A DNA stretch of 41,242 nt, from NCBI GenBank assembly GCA_937966115.1, contig CALCKX010000064.1:1-41242 (forward strand). Reading direction: 5' to 3'. This document shows positions 1 through 8,578 of the stretch, in pieces. The translations under genes were made by a program, and so were the position numbers. The notes beneath the pieces were generated by a model. The model worked only from the letters and a program-made list of their open reading frames with translations, did not search any database and had not been told where the DNA came from. Within the stretch, counting starts at the first letter, position 1; every line of letters begins with the position of its first letter. The DNA comes from an uncultured Chloracidobacterium sp. Its GTDB lineage: Bacteria > Acidobacteriota > Blastocatellia > Chloracidobacteriales > Chloracidobacteriaceae.

Positions 1-1173
1 ATGGGCTTCGCGCCTTGGCTCTTCGCGTTTCTGGCCCTGCTCGTCGTCGCCTCCTGCGCATACCAGCTCGTTGTCATGCTGGGCACGCTTTGGTTTCGGC
101 GTCTCGCGCGCCTGGAGCGGCGCGCCGCCGACGCCTTCACGCCGCCGGTGAGTCTAATCAAGCCGATTCGGGGCGCGGATGGCGATACGGAAGCCTGCCT
201 GGAAAGCTTTTTTCAGCAGGATTATCCGCACTACGAAATCGTTTTCGCGCTCCATGACCCAAGCGACGCCGCGGTCGCGATCATCGAGCGCCTGAAGCGG
301 GCCTATCCGGCCGTGCCAGCGACCTGCGTTTTCCAGCCGCCGCCACTGGGGATCAACCCCAAAGTCGCCAATCTGGCCAACGCCCTGGCCGCGGCGCGGC
401 ATGAGATTGTGATTCTGAGCGATGCGGACATCCGAGCGCCGCGCGACTACGCCCGGCTCGTGGCGCGCCCGCTGCGCGACCCGCGGGTGGGCATCGTCAC
501 CTGCCTGTACCGGGGCGTCGCCTCGCGCGGCTTGCCGGCGCGCTTCGAGTGCCTTGGCATCAGCGCGGACTTCATCGGCAGCGTCTTGGCGGCCCGCTTG
601 ACGGAAGGTCTCAGCTTCGCCTTTGGCTCGACCATCGCCACGCGCAAGTCGGTCATCGCCGACTTTGGCGGTCTTGGCCGGCTGGCCGACCACTTGGGCG
701 ATGACTACCTGCTGGGCAACCTGGCCCATCAGGTCGGCTACGAAGTGCGGCTTTCATCGCGCGTCGTGGAAACCGTCATCCCCCAGATGACGTGGCGCAG
801 CTTCCTTTCCCATCAGCTCCGCTGGGCGCGCACGATTCGGACCGCCCGCTTCGGCGGCTACACGGGGCTGCTTGTCACGCACACGCTGGTTCTCGGGCTG
901 CTGCTCGTCGCGGCGTTTCCCGCAGTCCCCCTTGCCTGGGAGCTGCTGCTGATCGGGCTGGCGCTGCGCGTTCTAGCCGCCTGGCAGACGGCGAGCGCGC
1001 TCGGCGACTGGGCGACCATCCGCAACCTGGCCTGGCTGCCGCTCCGCGATGCGCTTCATTTCGCCATCTGGATTGGCGGCTTTTGGGGGCGCACCATCAC
1101 GTGGCGCGGACAGATCTACCGCCTGGCAGGCGACGGGCGACTCTCGCCAGAGCCGCTTCCAGAGCGCTCTTAG
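1..1173 (+). CDS. hpnI: HpnI-like hopanoid/ceramide glucosyltransferase-family glycosyltransferase
   Basis: Family GT2 membrane glycosyltransferase, 390 aa from the ATG at the first base of the window; a start further upstream cannot be excluded. An N-terminal hydrophobic helix lies at about residues 5-30. A cytosolic GT2 domain follows, with the D141-A-D143 metal-binding motif, a later DD acceptor motif (GDDYLLG) and HQLRW at 271-275, which corresponds to the (Q/R)xxRW motif of ceramide glucosyltransferases. Two to three hydrophobic helices follow to about residue 345. Known members (HpnI) add N-acetylglucosamine to bacteriohopanetetrol in hopanoid side-chain synthesis. The SLIKPIRGADG and QDYPHYEI stretches match that subfamily better than generic GT2 enzymes. 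No other hpn gene is visible downstream, so partners such as HpnK/HpnJ would have to lie upstream or elsewhere. The exact acceptor is inferred. Confidence 0.82.
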   Translation: MGFAPWLFAFLALLVVASCAYQLVVMLGTLWFRRLARLERRAADAFTPPVSLIKPIRGADGDTEACLESFFQQDYPHYEIVFALHDPSDAAVAIIERLKRAYPAVPATCVFQPPPLGINPKVANLANALAAARHEIVILSDADIRAPRDYARLVARPLRDPRVGIVTCLYRGVASRGLPARFECLGISADFIGSVLAARLTEGLSFAFGSTIATRKSVIADFGGLGRLADHLGDDYLLGNLAHQVGYEVRLSSRVVETVIPQMTWRSFLSHQLRWARTIRTARFGGYTGLLVTHTLVLGLLLVAAFPAVPLAWELLLIGLALRVLAAWQTASALGDWATIRNLAWLPLRDALHFAIWIGGFWGRTITWRGQIYRLAGDGRLSPEPLPERS

Positions 1174-1210
1174 CTGCCAGAGCGCTCTTAGCTGCCAGAG
1201 CGCCCTCAGG
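1147..1210. repeat. 18-bp tandem repeat straddling the hpnI stop codon, with self-complementary cores
   Basis: An 18-bp unit, CCAGAGCGCTCTTAGCTG, occurs at 1159-1176 and 1177-1194, with a degenerate third copy starting at 1195 and a partial match before it near 1147. The hpnI stop TAG (1171-1173) lies inside the first full copy. Each full copy carries the perfect 10-bp palindrome AGAGCGCTCT (1161-1170 and 1179-1188). The two palindromes can also pair with each other as a 10-bp stem around an 8-nt loop, so the repeat may act as a 3'-end structure. Confidence 0.8.
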
Positions 1211-1268
1211 CGACCGTGAGCGTCGCGAGTCTTTCCCGCAAGTTTTTGGAAGCGGCCTCCCCGGCGAC

Positions 1269-1298
1269 GCTTTTCAGGTTGTAATCTGAAAGCTTTTT
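1269..1298 (+). terminator. Candidate intrinsic terminator downstream of hpnI
   Basis: GCTTTTCAG at 1269-1277 pairs with CTGAAAGC at 1286-1293 (one bulged T, 8-nt loop) and is followed at once by five T residues (1294-1298). The stem is AT-rich and modest, but position and T-tract fit termination of the hpnI transcript. It shares bases with the promoter candidate for the next gene. Confidence 0.4.
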
Positions 1299-1306
1299 GG
1301 TATGTT
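1279..1306 (+). promoter_or_regulatory. Candidate sigma70-like promoter for the lipoprotein/cytochrome pair
   Basis: TTGTAA at 1279-1284 and TATGTT at 1301-1306 are separated by 16 nt. Each box matches four of six consensus bases. It would give a leader of about 110 nt ahead of the lipoprotein start at 1425. It overlaps the terminator-like hairpin, so it is weak evidence only. Confidence 0.25.
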
Positions 1307-1424
1307 TTCCGACACTTTCGGCTTAATTTCATCCGCTCCATTTCTGTCACGCAGCTGATTGACCAAACGGATGTCGCCTCGAATCCAAAACTTCCGTCAA
1401 ATGGGGCCCGTTGAGGAGACTTCA

Positions 1425-3221
1425 ATGCGTCGCTTGTCGCTCCGTGACCGTTGGCAAGCACTGTCAAGCTTGGCTATCGCCCTGCTCATCGCCGGGCTGC
1501 CGGCGCTTTCCGCCTGCGGCTCGCGCAACATTGCTGGAAGCAATGTGGTCATCACGCCGCCGCCACAGACGCAGGCGCTCAACAAGCCCCTGTGTCCCGC
1601 GCCAAACGAGCGGGCGCTGTCCGCCGGCGACGTAACGCAAATCATCACGCAAGCCGTCACGCGGGCGGCGGCGCTGAACCTCCGCGCCACCATCGCGGTC
1701 ACCGACCGCGAAGCCAACGTCCTGGCGGTCTTTCGGATGACAGGCGCGAACCCCAGCGCGTTCATTTCCGGCGGGCCGCTCGGCGGGCGCGCTATCCCCA
1801 GCGAGCTGGTGGCGATTTCCAAAGCCGGGACGTGCTCGTTTTTCGGCACGACCGGCAACGCTTTCACCCCGCGCACGGCGAGCTTCATCATCCAGGAGCA
1901 TTTCCCGCCGGGCGTGTCCTTTACCCGGGGCGGGCCGCTGTTTGGCGTGCAGTTCTCGAGCCTGCTCTTCAGCGACATCAACCCGCGGCTGCCGTTGGGG
2001 CTGTCGGCCGACGCCGGCGGCGTGCCGCTCTACATCGGCGATTCGCCGGTCGGAGGCATTGGCGTTGAGCTGGATGGCGCTTACTCGCTCGACCTTGACC
2101 CAACCGACAACGATCAGGCGCCCGAAGAGTTGATTGCGGTTGCCGGATCGCGGGGCTTCGAGGCCCCGACCGGGATTCGCGGCAATCAAATCCTGGTGGA
2201 CGGCGTCGGGCTGCGCTTTGTCAACGCGCCGCCGCCCGTGGCGGAGCCGCCGGTCAATCTCGCGGCGCAGGGCAGCTTCATGGTCATTCCGGCGTTTGGC
2301 GCCCAGGCGACGCCCAAGGCCGGCGTGCCGTTCCTCGGACCCGGCAGCCAGTTTACCTGCGGAACGCTGGGCGGGCGGGCGGTGCGCATCTTCACGCCGC
2401 TGGCCACCATCGCGCCGAGCGCGCAGCTTTCGGTCGCGGAAGTCGAGCGGCTGCTCAGCCAAGCCATCCAGCAGGCCTACTCGACCCGCGCCGGCATCCG
2501 GCTGCCGCTCAATAACTTTGCTGAAGTCAACGTGGCCGTCGTGGACGCCAACGGCAACCTCCTTGGGCTGCGCGGAACGCCTGACGCGCCGGTTTTCGGG
2601 CTGGATGTCTGCGTGCAGAAAGCGCGCTCCGCCGCTTTCCTGAGCAACCCGAACGCCGGCGCGATCCTCAACGCGGCCGGGCTGGGGGCCTACGTCAGCC
2701 GGGCCGCCGCCGACGGCGTTCAGCTCAACGGCTCGGTCGCCTTTAGCTGTCGCGGGCTAGGCGACTTGCACCGTCCGTTCTTCCCTGACGGCATCGACTG
2801 CACCGGCTCGAATCCCTGCGCGCCAAACGCGCCGGGACCGTTTTCAAACGCCAGCCGCCTGTTTACCAACGCGAATGCGTGGAGTCCGTTCAACACGGGA
2901 CTCCAGCTTGACCTGATTGCCGGATCGCTGGCGGACATTCTGACAAACTACTCCAACCCCGGCAGCGTGCCCGTCATTCGGCGGCCGCCGAGCAACGTCC
3001 GCAACGGGCTTCAAATTTTCGCCGGCGGCGTGCCCCTCTACAAAAACGGCGTTCTGGTCGGCGCCATCGGCATCAGCGGCGACGGCATCGATCAGGATGA
3101 CATCATCGCGTCATTTGGCTCAGCCGGCTTTGAATCCCCGGCCAACATTCGCAGCGACCAGCTCATCGTGCGCGGCGTTCGGCTGGCGTTCGTCAAGTTT
3201 CCAGCCAACCCGAACCTATGA
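1425..3221 (+). CDS. Lipoprotein with two GlcG/HbpS-like (DUF336-type) domains
   Basis: 598 aa. The ATG at 1425 is preferred over in-frame starts at 1359 and later because GAGGAG lies at 1413-1418, 6 nt upstream, and because it begins a clean lipoprotein signal with lipobox LSAC and acylation at Cys31. The mature part carries two related segments, about residues 58-270 and 335-595. Each has the GlcG-family pattern of an AVTDREANVLAVFR or AVVDANGNLLGLR strand and a later GGVPLY...GxIGxxxDG...DD strand. GlcG/HbpS-like domains bind haem or small ligands in some bacteria; here the ligand is unknown. The gene directly precedes a nonaheme cytochrome (its stop overlaps a possible ATG at 3218), suggesting a joint cell-envelope role in haem or redox chemistry. 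That link is inference. The domain call is fairly secure. Confidence 0.75.
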   Translation: MRRLSLRDRWQALSSLAIALLIAGLPALSACGSRNIAGSNVVITPPPQTQALNKPLCPAPNERALSAGDVTQIITQAVTRAAALNLRATIAVTDREANVLAVFRMTGANPSAFISGGPLGGRAIPSELVAISKAGTCSFFGTTGNAFTPRTASFIIQEHFPPGVSFTRGGPLFGVQFSSLLFSDINPRLPLGLSADAGGVPLYIGDSPVGGIGVELDGAYSLDLDPTDNDQAPEELIAVAGSRGFEAPTGIRGNQILVDGVGLRFVNAPPPVAEPPVNLAAQGSFMVIPAFGAQATPKAGVPFLGPGSQFTCGTLGGRAVRIFTPLATIAPSAQLSVAEVERLLSQAIQQAYSTRAGIRLPLNNFAEVNVAVVDANGNLLGLRGTPDAPVFGLDVCVQKARSAAFLSNPNAGAILNAAGLGAYVSRAAADGVQLNGSVAFSCRGLGDLHRPFFPDGIDCTGSNPCAPNAPGPFSNASRLFTNANAWSPFNTGLQLDLIAGSLADILTNYSNPGSVPVIRRPPSNVRNGLQIFAGGVPLYKNGVLVGAIGISGDGIDQDDIIASFGSAGFESPANIRSDQLIVRGVRLAFVKFPANPNL

Positions 3222-3283
3222 AACCGCCAGGCCAGACGCCGCGGCGCGCGGGCGAAACGCGAACGCCAGGCCGAGGTAAACAC

Positions 3284-4666
3284 ATGGTGACAACGGCGCG
3301 ACTCAAGCTGGCCATGGCGTGGCTGGCGCTGGCGGGCGCTGGCGGGCTGGGTCTGGCGCAGCCAAAGCCAACGCCGCAAAAGCCGGCGGCGCCGGCTGCC
3401 GGGACGCTCTATCCGCCCGCGCCGGAAGACAGCCTGCCGGAGGGGGCGTTTCTCCACAGCCAGCACCCAACCGGCGAGGTCGCCATCGCGGACAAGGAGC
3501 TGATCCGGTTCAACGGCGGCAAGCCGACGGTCAAGCTTGACTGTAACTACTGTCATTTGGTCGGGCCGGAGGAAACGCGCGCCGACGGCTTTGGCAAGTA
3601 TCCGCTGGAGACGCCGGCATACCTCGAGCGCTTCGCCGGGCGCAAAGCGCCGGTCAGCCACTCGGCGTGTACGGCTTGCCACAGCTTCATGGTGACGCCG
3701 GGCAATCGCGCCCGCCTGGTCCAGCTCCAGGTCATGTGCGCCGTTTGCCATAACGGCCCGCCGGTCGGGCAAACGGCGAAAGATATTTACCGGTTTCCAA
3801 ACCCGGCGCGCCGCCCCCAGTTCGGGGCGCTCTACTCGCACGCCATTTCCGCCCACGCCAAGGAAAGCTGTGAAAGCTGCCACCAGGTGCAGGCGCTCCC
3901 AGTCCTCGCGGGGACAAAGGAAGCGCCGATCCGTAACGTCTATGCGTCGCGGCCCGAGCACCGCGAGTGCTTTGCCTGCCACATTGAAAACGCCAAGGCG
4001 CTGACGGGCCGGGATGCCGCCCCGCCCTACGCCGGGGATTGCGCCGGCTGTCATCCGATGGAGAGCGATCCCGACCGCCGGCTGTTGCGCTCGCCGCGCT
4101 ACACGGCGATCACGGCCGAGTTTCAGCACGGCGGCCCGCACGCCGTCTTCAACCGCCAGTGGAACCCACGCAAGCCGTTTGAAACCATCGAGTTCCTCAA
4201 CGGGCTGGGCAAGGCGACGCCGCTCGCCGCGATGACGCATCCTGACGCGGCGGGCAAGCAGAGCGCGCTTTCCTGCAAGAGCTGTCATGGCAACCTGCTC
4301 GCGCTCGCGAAGGAGCTGCGCGACGCCCGCCCAAAGCGCGGCAAGAAGAGTCCGGAGGAGTTCGCCAAGGAAAAGCTGGCCTGGGACTGGCTTGTGCAAG
4401 TCTCCTTCCGGCGCGCCCCGACCTACCCGACCAACATCGCCTGCGCGGGTTGCCATGGCTTCGAGCGCATTGAGAAAGCCAACGAGCGGGACGCGAGGGA
4501 GCGCGTTCAGCGACTATCGCCCTTGCCTGGCTTCGCCCCGGCGCAGCATAGTTTCATTCCGGTATTCAACATTGGCAGCTGCGACAGCTGTCACCCGTCA
4601 ACCGTGAGCAAGACAAAGCCGGAAAGCCATAAGCTCCGCCGCCCGGCGACGGAAGGCGGCCAGTGA
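3284..4666 (+). CDS. Nonaheme c-type cytochrome, exported
   Basis: 460 aa from the ATG at 3284, which has GAGG at 3273-3276 and begins a signal peptide (MVTTARLKLAMAWLALAG...LAQ). An ATG at 3218 overlapping the previous stop as ATGA would add 22 polar residues. Nine CXXCH haem c motifs are visible in order: CNYCH, CTACH, CAVCH, CESCH, CFACH, CAGCH, CKSCH, CAGCH and CDSCH. There is no catalytic domain I recognise and no second membrane segment after the signal, so it is probably a periplasmic or surface electron carrier. It is not clearly NapC/NirT, OmcS or octaheme nitrite/hydroxylamine enzyme type. Pairing with the preceding lipoprotein suggests an envelope electron-transfer module. Its redox partner is not identifiable from the window, and rsmB begins 6 nt downstream. 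Confidence 0.85.
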   Translation: MVTTARLKLAMAWLALAGAGGLGLAQPKPTPQKPAAPAAGTLYPPAPEDSLPEGAFLHSQHPTGEVAIADKELIRFNGGKPTVKLDCNYCHLVGPEETRADGFGKYPLETPAYLERFAGRKAPVSHSACTACHSFMVTPGNRARLVQLQVMCAVCHNGPPVGQTAKDIYRFPNPARRPQFGALYSHAISAHAKESCESCHQVQALPVLAGTKEAPIRNVYASRPEHRECFACHIENAKALTGRDAAPPYAGDCAGCHPMESDPDRRLLRSPRYTAITAEFQHGGPHAVFNRQWNPRKPFETIEFLNGLGKATPLAAMTHPDAAGKQSALSCKSCHGNLLALAKELRDARPKRGKKSPEEFAKEKLAWDWLVQVSFRRAPTYPTNIACAGCHGFERIEKANERDARERVQRLSPLPGFAPAQHSFIPVFNIGSCDSCHPSTVSKTKPESHKLRRPATEGGQ

Positions 4667-4672
4667 ACCGCG

Positions 4673-6247
4673 ATGAGCGTTCGTATTCCCGCGCCCGAAT
4701 TGTCGGATGCGTCCGCGTCGGCTGCCGTTCCAACGGAGCCGGCGCGGGAGGTCAGCCGCGCGCGCCGCGCGGCTTTTCTGGCGCTTCTGCGCGTCGAGCT
4801 GGATGAAGCCTGGGCCAGCGAGGCGCTGGATGCCGCGCTCGCTCGCGTCGCCCCGGCTGGCGCCGCCGAACAGATGGACGCCGACCGGCGGCTGGCCACC
4901 GAGGTCGTCCTAGGGACGCTTCGCTGGCGCGGCAAGCTAGACGCCCAAATCCGCGAGCAAACCGGGCGGGAGGTCGCCGCCCTCGATCCGGTCGCGCGCA
5001 CCGCGCTCCGCATGAGTCTGTATCAGATCGCTTTCTTGACGCGCGCGCCAGCCTTCGCCGTTGTCCACGACGCGGTGGAGCTGGTCAAGCAGTCATCGGC
5101 GACGACGGGCGCGAGCGGGTTGGTCAACGCCGTCCTGCGCGAGATTTTGCGCAAGCGCGGCCTGGATGAAGACCGGCTGTCCCCCGCGCGGCGCATTCTC
5201 AAGAAGCCCGTTCCGCCGCCGCCGGTCAAGCGCGCGCGGCGTAAAGTCAGCGCTCCCCTGACCCCGCCCCGCGCAGAGCCCGCCACTATCGCGGATCGGG
5301 CGGCCGAGCTATCGCATCCGGCGTGGATGCTCAGCCACTGGGCGCGGGCGCTGGGCGAGGCGCGGGCGACCTGCATCGCCGCCGTGAACAACCTGCCGGC
5401 TCCGACTTTCCTCTGGCTCAACCCGCTGCGCGCGGACCCGCAGGTCACGCGGGCCGCGCTGGAAGCGGCGGGACTGACGCTGAAGCCCGTCGCCGGGCTT
5501 GACGCCGGCTATGAAGTCGCCGACGGCAGCCTCTCGGCCGTCAGCGCGCTCCTCGCCAGCGGCGCGGCGTATGCGCAGGACGCCGGCTCGCAGCGCGTCG
5601 CGCGCTGGCTAGGCGTCCAGCCCGGCCAACGGGCGTTGGATATGTGCGCCGCGCCCGGCGGCAAAACGGCCCAGCTCGCCGCGCAAATGCATAACGAAGG
5701 GAGCATCACGGCGCTTGACGCGCATGCCCATCGGGTGGCGGCGATGGAGCGCAATCTCGCCCGCCTTGGCGTTCAGATTGCCCGGTGCTATACGGCGGAT
5801 GCCGCGGCGGAGACGCTGGTTTCAACCGCCGATCACCGGCGGTCACGCAAAAAGCTGCCTTTTTCGTTGTTCCCTGACTCGTTTGACGCCGTCTTGGTTG
5901 ATGCCCCTTGCTCGGGAACCGGGACGCTCCGCCGCCACCCGGAGATCAAATGGCGCCTAACGCTGCGCAAGCTGGCCGAATTCGCCGGGATACAGTCCAA
6001 GCTGCTGTGGAACGCCGCGCGCGTCGTTCGGCCTGGCGGGACAATCCTTTACGCGGTTTGCTCGCTCGAGGCGCGCGAAGGCGAGGAAGTCGCGCGCGCC
6101 TTTCTCAAGCATCACCGGCACTTCGAGATCGCCCCCCCGCCCGATGCCGGCGACGCCCTGACCTGCGAAGGCTTTCTTCGCCTCTGGCCCGACCAAGACG
6201 GCACGGACGGCTTTTTCGCCGCCCGCCTGCGCCGCCGTCCCGCCTAG
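4673..6247 (+). CDS. rsmB: 16S rRNA (cytosine-C5)-methyltransferase RsmB
   Basis: 524 aa. An N-terminal NusB-like RNA-binding domain spans about residues 25-165. A class I SAM methyltransferase follows, with DMCAAPGGKT (from D323) for SAM binding, the motif IV DAPCSGTGTLRRHPE (Cys413) and the motif VI AVCSLE (Cys463), which supplies the usual nucleophile. In characterised members this enzyme makes m5C967 in 16S rRNA. Between the two domains, about residues 176-205, sits a proline/lysine/arginine-rich linker (KKPVPPPPVKRARRKV) that makes the protein longer than the roughly 430-450 aa usual for the family. It starts 6 nt after the cytochrome gene and lies 41 nt before bshA, so the three may be co-transcribed. 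Identification is secure; the exact nucleotide target is by family. Confidence 0.93.
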   Translation: MSVRIPAPELSDASASAAVPTEPAREVSRARRAAFLALLRVELDEAWASEALDAALARVAPAGAAEQMDADRRLATEVVLGTLRWRGKLDAQIREQTGREVAALDPVARTALRMSLYQIAFLTRAPAFAVVHDAVELVKQSSATTGASGLVNAVLREILRKRGLDEDRLSPARRILKKPVPPPPVKRARRKVSAPLTPPRAEPATIADRAAELSHPAWMLSHWARALGEARATCIAAVNNLPAPTFLWLNPLRADPQVTRAALEAAGLTLKPVAGLDAGYEVADGSLSAVSALLASGAAYAQDAGSQRVARWLGVQPGQRALDMCAAPGGKTAQLAAQMHNEGSITALDAHAHRVAAMERNLARLGVQIARCYTADAAAETLVSTADHRRSRKKLPFSLFPDSFDAVLVDAPCSGTGTLRRHPEIKWRLTLRKLAEFAGIQSKLLWNAARVVRPGGTILYAVCSLEAREGEEVARAFLKHHRHFEIAPPPDAGDALTCEGFLRLWPDQDGTDGFFAARLRRRPA

Positions 6248-6288
6248 GGCTGAAGCGTCGCCGCCGTCCCGCAGGAGAAGGACTGACT

Positions 6289-7434
6289 GTGAAGATTGGC
6301 ATCACGTGCTATTCGTCTTATGGCGGGAGCGGCATCGTCGCTTCCGAGCTTGGGCTGGAGCTGGCCGCCCGCGGTCACGAAGTGCATTTCATCTGCGCGA
6401 CCTTGCCGCTGCGACTCTCGCGCATGTCCGACCGGATGCGCTTCCATGAGGTCGAGGCCACCAACTACGCCCTTTTCGACACCGCGCCCTACGCCCTGGC
6501 CCTGGCGGTTCGCATGGCGGACGTCGCGCTCGCCTACGAGCTCGATCTCCTGCACGTCCACTATGCGATTCCCCACTCGGTGAGCGCCTTCCTGGCGCGC
6601 GAGATGCTCAAGGACACTCGCCCCGTCCCGTTCATCACCACGCTTCACGGGACGGACATCACGCTGGTGGGGACGGATCGCTCCTACCTGCCCATCACGC
6701 GCTTTGCCATTCGCCAAAGCGACGGCGTGACCTCCGTCTCGGAGTATCTGCGCGCCGAGACTTGCCGCGAGTTCGACATCTGCGCGGACACCTCCATCGA
6801 GGTCATCCCCAACTTCATCAACAGCCAGTTGTATCAGCGGACGGAAAACCCGGATTTTCGGGCGACCTTCGCCAAGCCTGAAGAGCCGCTGCTCGTTCAC
6901 ATATCCAACTTCCGCGCCGTCAAGCGCGCCACCGACTGCATCCGCATCGCGGCGCGGCTGAGCCGCCGCCTGCCGGCGCGACTGGTCATGGTGGGCGATG
7001 GCCCGGAGCGCGCCCAGACGCAGTGGCTCGCCCGTCAGAAAGGCATCGCCGACCGGGTTCACTTCGTCGGCAAGCAGCCGGATATTCCAGCCTATTTGTC
7101 CATTGCCGATGTCTTGCTGCTGCCGAGCGAGTCGGAGTCGTTCGGGCTGGCGGCGCTGGAGGCCATGGCCTGCGAGGTGCCCGTCATTGCAAGCTGCACC
7201 GGCGGGCTGCCCGAACTCGTCACCCCCGGCGAAACGGGCTTTCTCGCGGAAGTCGGCGACATTCAAGCCATGGCCGAATACACCGAGCGCATCCTAACGG
7301 ATGACGCGCTCCGCGCCCGGATGCGCAAAGCCTGTCGGAGCGTCGCGGTCGAGCGGTTCAACGCCAACGACATTGTCGCCCGCTACGAAGCCTATTACGC
7401 GCGCGTCGTCGAAAGCTTCGCCGCCCGACGCTAG
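6289..7434 (+). CDS. bshA: N-acetyl-alpha-D-glucosaminyl L-malate synthase BshA
   Basis: 381 aa GT4 glycosyltransferase. The start is the GTG at 6289, giving [22 protein letters not shown], which aligns with the family N-terminus; AGGAGA at 6273-6278 lies about 10 nt upstream. The open frame extends much further upstream but overlaps rsmB in another frame and is not credible there. Visible GT4 features are the GGSG donor-loop motif near residue 14, HGTDIT, the SNFRAVKR strand and the C-terminal [17 protein letters not shown]...GGLPE nucleotide-sugar site. BshA joins UDP-GlcNAc and L-malate in the first step of bacillithiol synthesis. bshB and bshC are not in the window. A generic GT4 role is possible, but the N-terminal match is specific. 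Confidence 0.88.
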   Translation: MKIGITCYSSYGGSGIVASELGLELAARGHEVHFICATLPLRLSRMSDRMRFHEVEATNYALFDTAPYALALAVRMADVALAYELDLLHVHYAIPHSVSAFLAREMLKDTRPVPFITTLHGTDITLVGTDRSYLPITRFAIRQSDGVTSVSEYLRAETCREFDICADTSIEVIPNFINSQLYQRTENPDFRATFAKPEEPLLVHISNFRAVKRATDCIRIAARLSRRLPARLVMVGDGPERAQTQWLARQKGIADRVHFVGKQPDIPAYLSIADVLLLPSESESFGLAALEAMACEVPVIASCTGGLPELVTPGETGFLAEVGDIQAMAEYTERILTDDALRARMRKACRSVAVERFNANDIVARYEAYYARVVESFAARR

Positions 7435-7441
7435 GCGGCGA

Positions 7442-7513
7442 GGGCGGGCCGGACCAGCCAGCCTGACAAGCCCGCCCGCCGCGCCCGAGCCGGTCCTCCC
7501 GCAGCCGCGGGAG
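7442..7513 (+). other. Two hairpins after bshA, possible transcript end without T-tract
   Basis: GGGCGGGC at 7442-7449 pairs with GCCCGCCC at 7470-7477. CTCCCGC at 7496-7502 pairs with GCGGGAG at 7507-7513 around a 4-nt loop. Both stems are perfect and lie just past the bshA stop. Neither is followed by a T run, so a classical intrinsic terminator is not supported. Confidence 0.4.
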
Positions 7514-7551
7514 AAAATGCCAGCTTTTGGGCGAAAAGGTACAAAAAGGGC

Positions 7552-7580
7552 TTGGAATGTTCGAAAGAAGACGCTAGAGT
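7552..7580 (+). promoter_or_regulatory. Candidate sigma70-like promoter of the ACIII/oxidase operon
   Basis: TTGGAA at 7552-7557 and TAGAGT at 7575-7580 are spaced by 17 nt, four of six matches each. The boxes lie in the only sizeable non-coding gap before actA (7435-7898), after the hairpins that follow bshA. They would give a 5' leader of about 310 nt. The leader holds no other convincing gene; a second possible -10 box (TATAGA) occurs near 7680. Confidence 0.4.
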
Positions 7581-7898
7581 AGCGCCACTTCGTACGATAG
7601 CGCACGAAGCCAAGGGCTTTACCAGTAGCGCGGCCACCCTGCCGTTGTCGCTGAGCGCGCGAATAGTACGCTTTTACCCTATAGATGACGTTTCGAGCGT
7701 TCATCCCGTTGCCATTCCCCCCCGAATTGCCATCGCCTGAGCGAGAGCGGGATGCGGCGACTCGATTGCTACCCTGAACAGAAGTGACCACGTCCCAGAC
7801 CGGAGAACCGTGCCCCTTCGCCCGTCGCCAGCGCGATGGCTGGGCGGCGCGGCGTCCGCGCTCCACGACCGTGGCGACGCGCGACAGAGGGATTTGAT

Positions 7899-8567
7899 AT
7901 GGCTCAACATTTCCACCGCAGCATGAATACCATCGCGAAGGTTTCGATCTTCGGGGCGGTGTTCATCATTGGGTTCAGCGCGTGGCTGCTGCTCGAAGTT
8001 AACCGCTCGTCGAATGTCACTAACGTGGGCATCGCCCTGCCGCAGCCAGTGCAGTTCAGCCACCAGCACCACGTCGCCGGCCTTGGCATTGAATGCCGCT
8101 ATTGCCACACCTCGGTCGAGCATTCGGCTTTTGCCAACATCCCCCCGATCTCGACCTGCATGAACTGCCATCAGCAAATCTGGTTTGGAGCGCCCATGCT
8201 GGAGCCGGTTCGCGCGAGCTGGAAGTCCGGGCAGGCGCTGGAGTGGAATCGGGTTCACAACCTTGGCGACTACGTCTATTTCAATCACGGCGTCCACGTG
8301 CAAAAGGGCATTGGGTGCGTGTCTTGTCACGGGCGGGTGGATCAGATGCAGCTCATCTACAAAGACCAGCCCCACACGATGGAGTGGTGCCTGAGCTGTC
8401 ACCGCAATCCGGCGCAGCATATCCGCCCGCGCGACCAGGTCTTCAATATGACGTGGAAGCCTGAAGACATCGGCGAAACGCAAGCCGCCCTGGGCGCGCG
8501 TCTCGTCAAGGAATACAACATCGAGCCGGCCCGCAAGCTCACGAGCTGCTCGACTTGTCACCACTGA
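7899..8567 (+). CDS. actA: Alternative complex III subunit ActA, pentaheme cytochrome c
   Basis: 222 aa. The ATG at 7899 is chosen because AGAGGG lies at 7886-7891 and the product starts MAQHFHRSMNTIAKV, the usual beginning of ActA, with one membrane anchor at about residues 12-35. Five CXXCH motifs follow: CRYCH, CMNCH, CVSCH, CLSCH and CSTCH. ACIII oxidises menaquinol and reduces a periplasmic cytochrome or passes electrons straight to an oxidase. ActA carries the haem wire on the periplasmic side. This is the first gene of a long operon, and actB begins 11 nt after the stop. Confidence 0.95.
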   Translation: MAQHFHRSMNTIAKVSIFGAVFIIGFSAWLLLEVNRSSNVTNVGIALPQPVQFSHQHHVAGLGIECRYCHTSVEHSAFANIPPISTCMNCHQQIWFGAPMLEPVRASWKSGQALEWNRVHNLGDYVYFNHGVHVQKGIGCVSCHGRVDQMQLIYKDQPHTMEWCLSCHRNPAQHIRPRDQVFNMTWKPEDIGETQAALGARLVKEYNIEPARKLTSCSTCHH

Positions 8568-8578
8568 AGCGCGACGCC

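Noticed and set aside
1464-2462. 332-aa open frame on the minus strand
   Set aside because: Antisense to the GlcG-domain lipoprotein; Arg-rich and without motifs.
3092-4456. 454-aa open frame on the minus strand
   Set aside because: It is antisense to the nonaheme cytochrome, whose nine CXXCH motifs prove the plus frame; composition is typical of a shadow frame.
5908-6288. N-terminal extension of bshA
   Set aside because: It overlaps the rsmB 3' end in another frame, is Arg/Pro-rich and has no similarity; the GTG at 6289 matches the family start.
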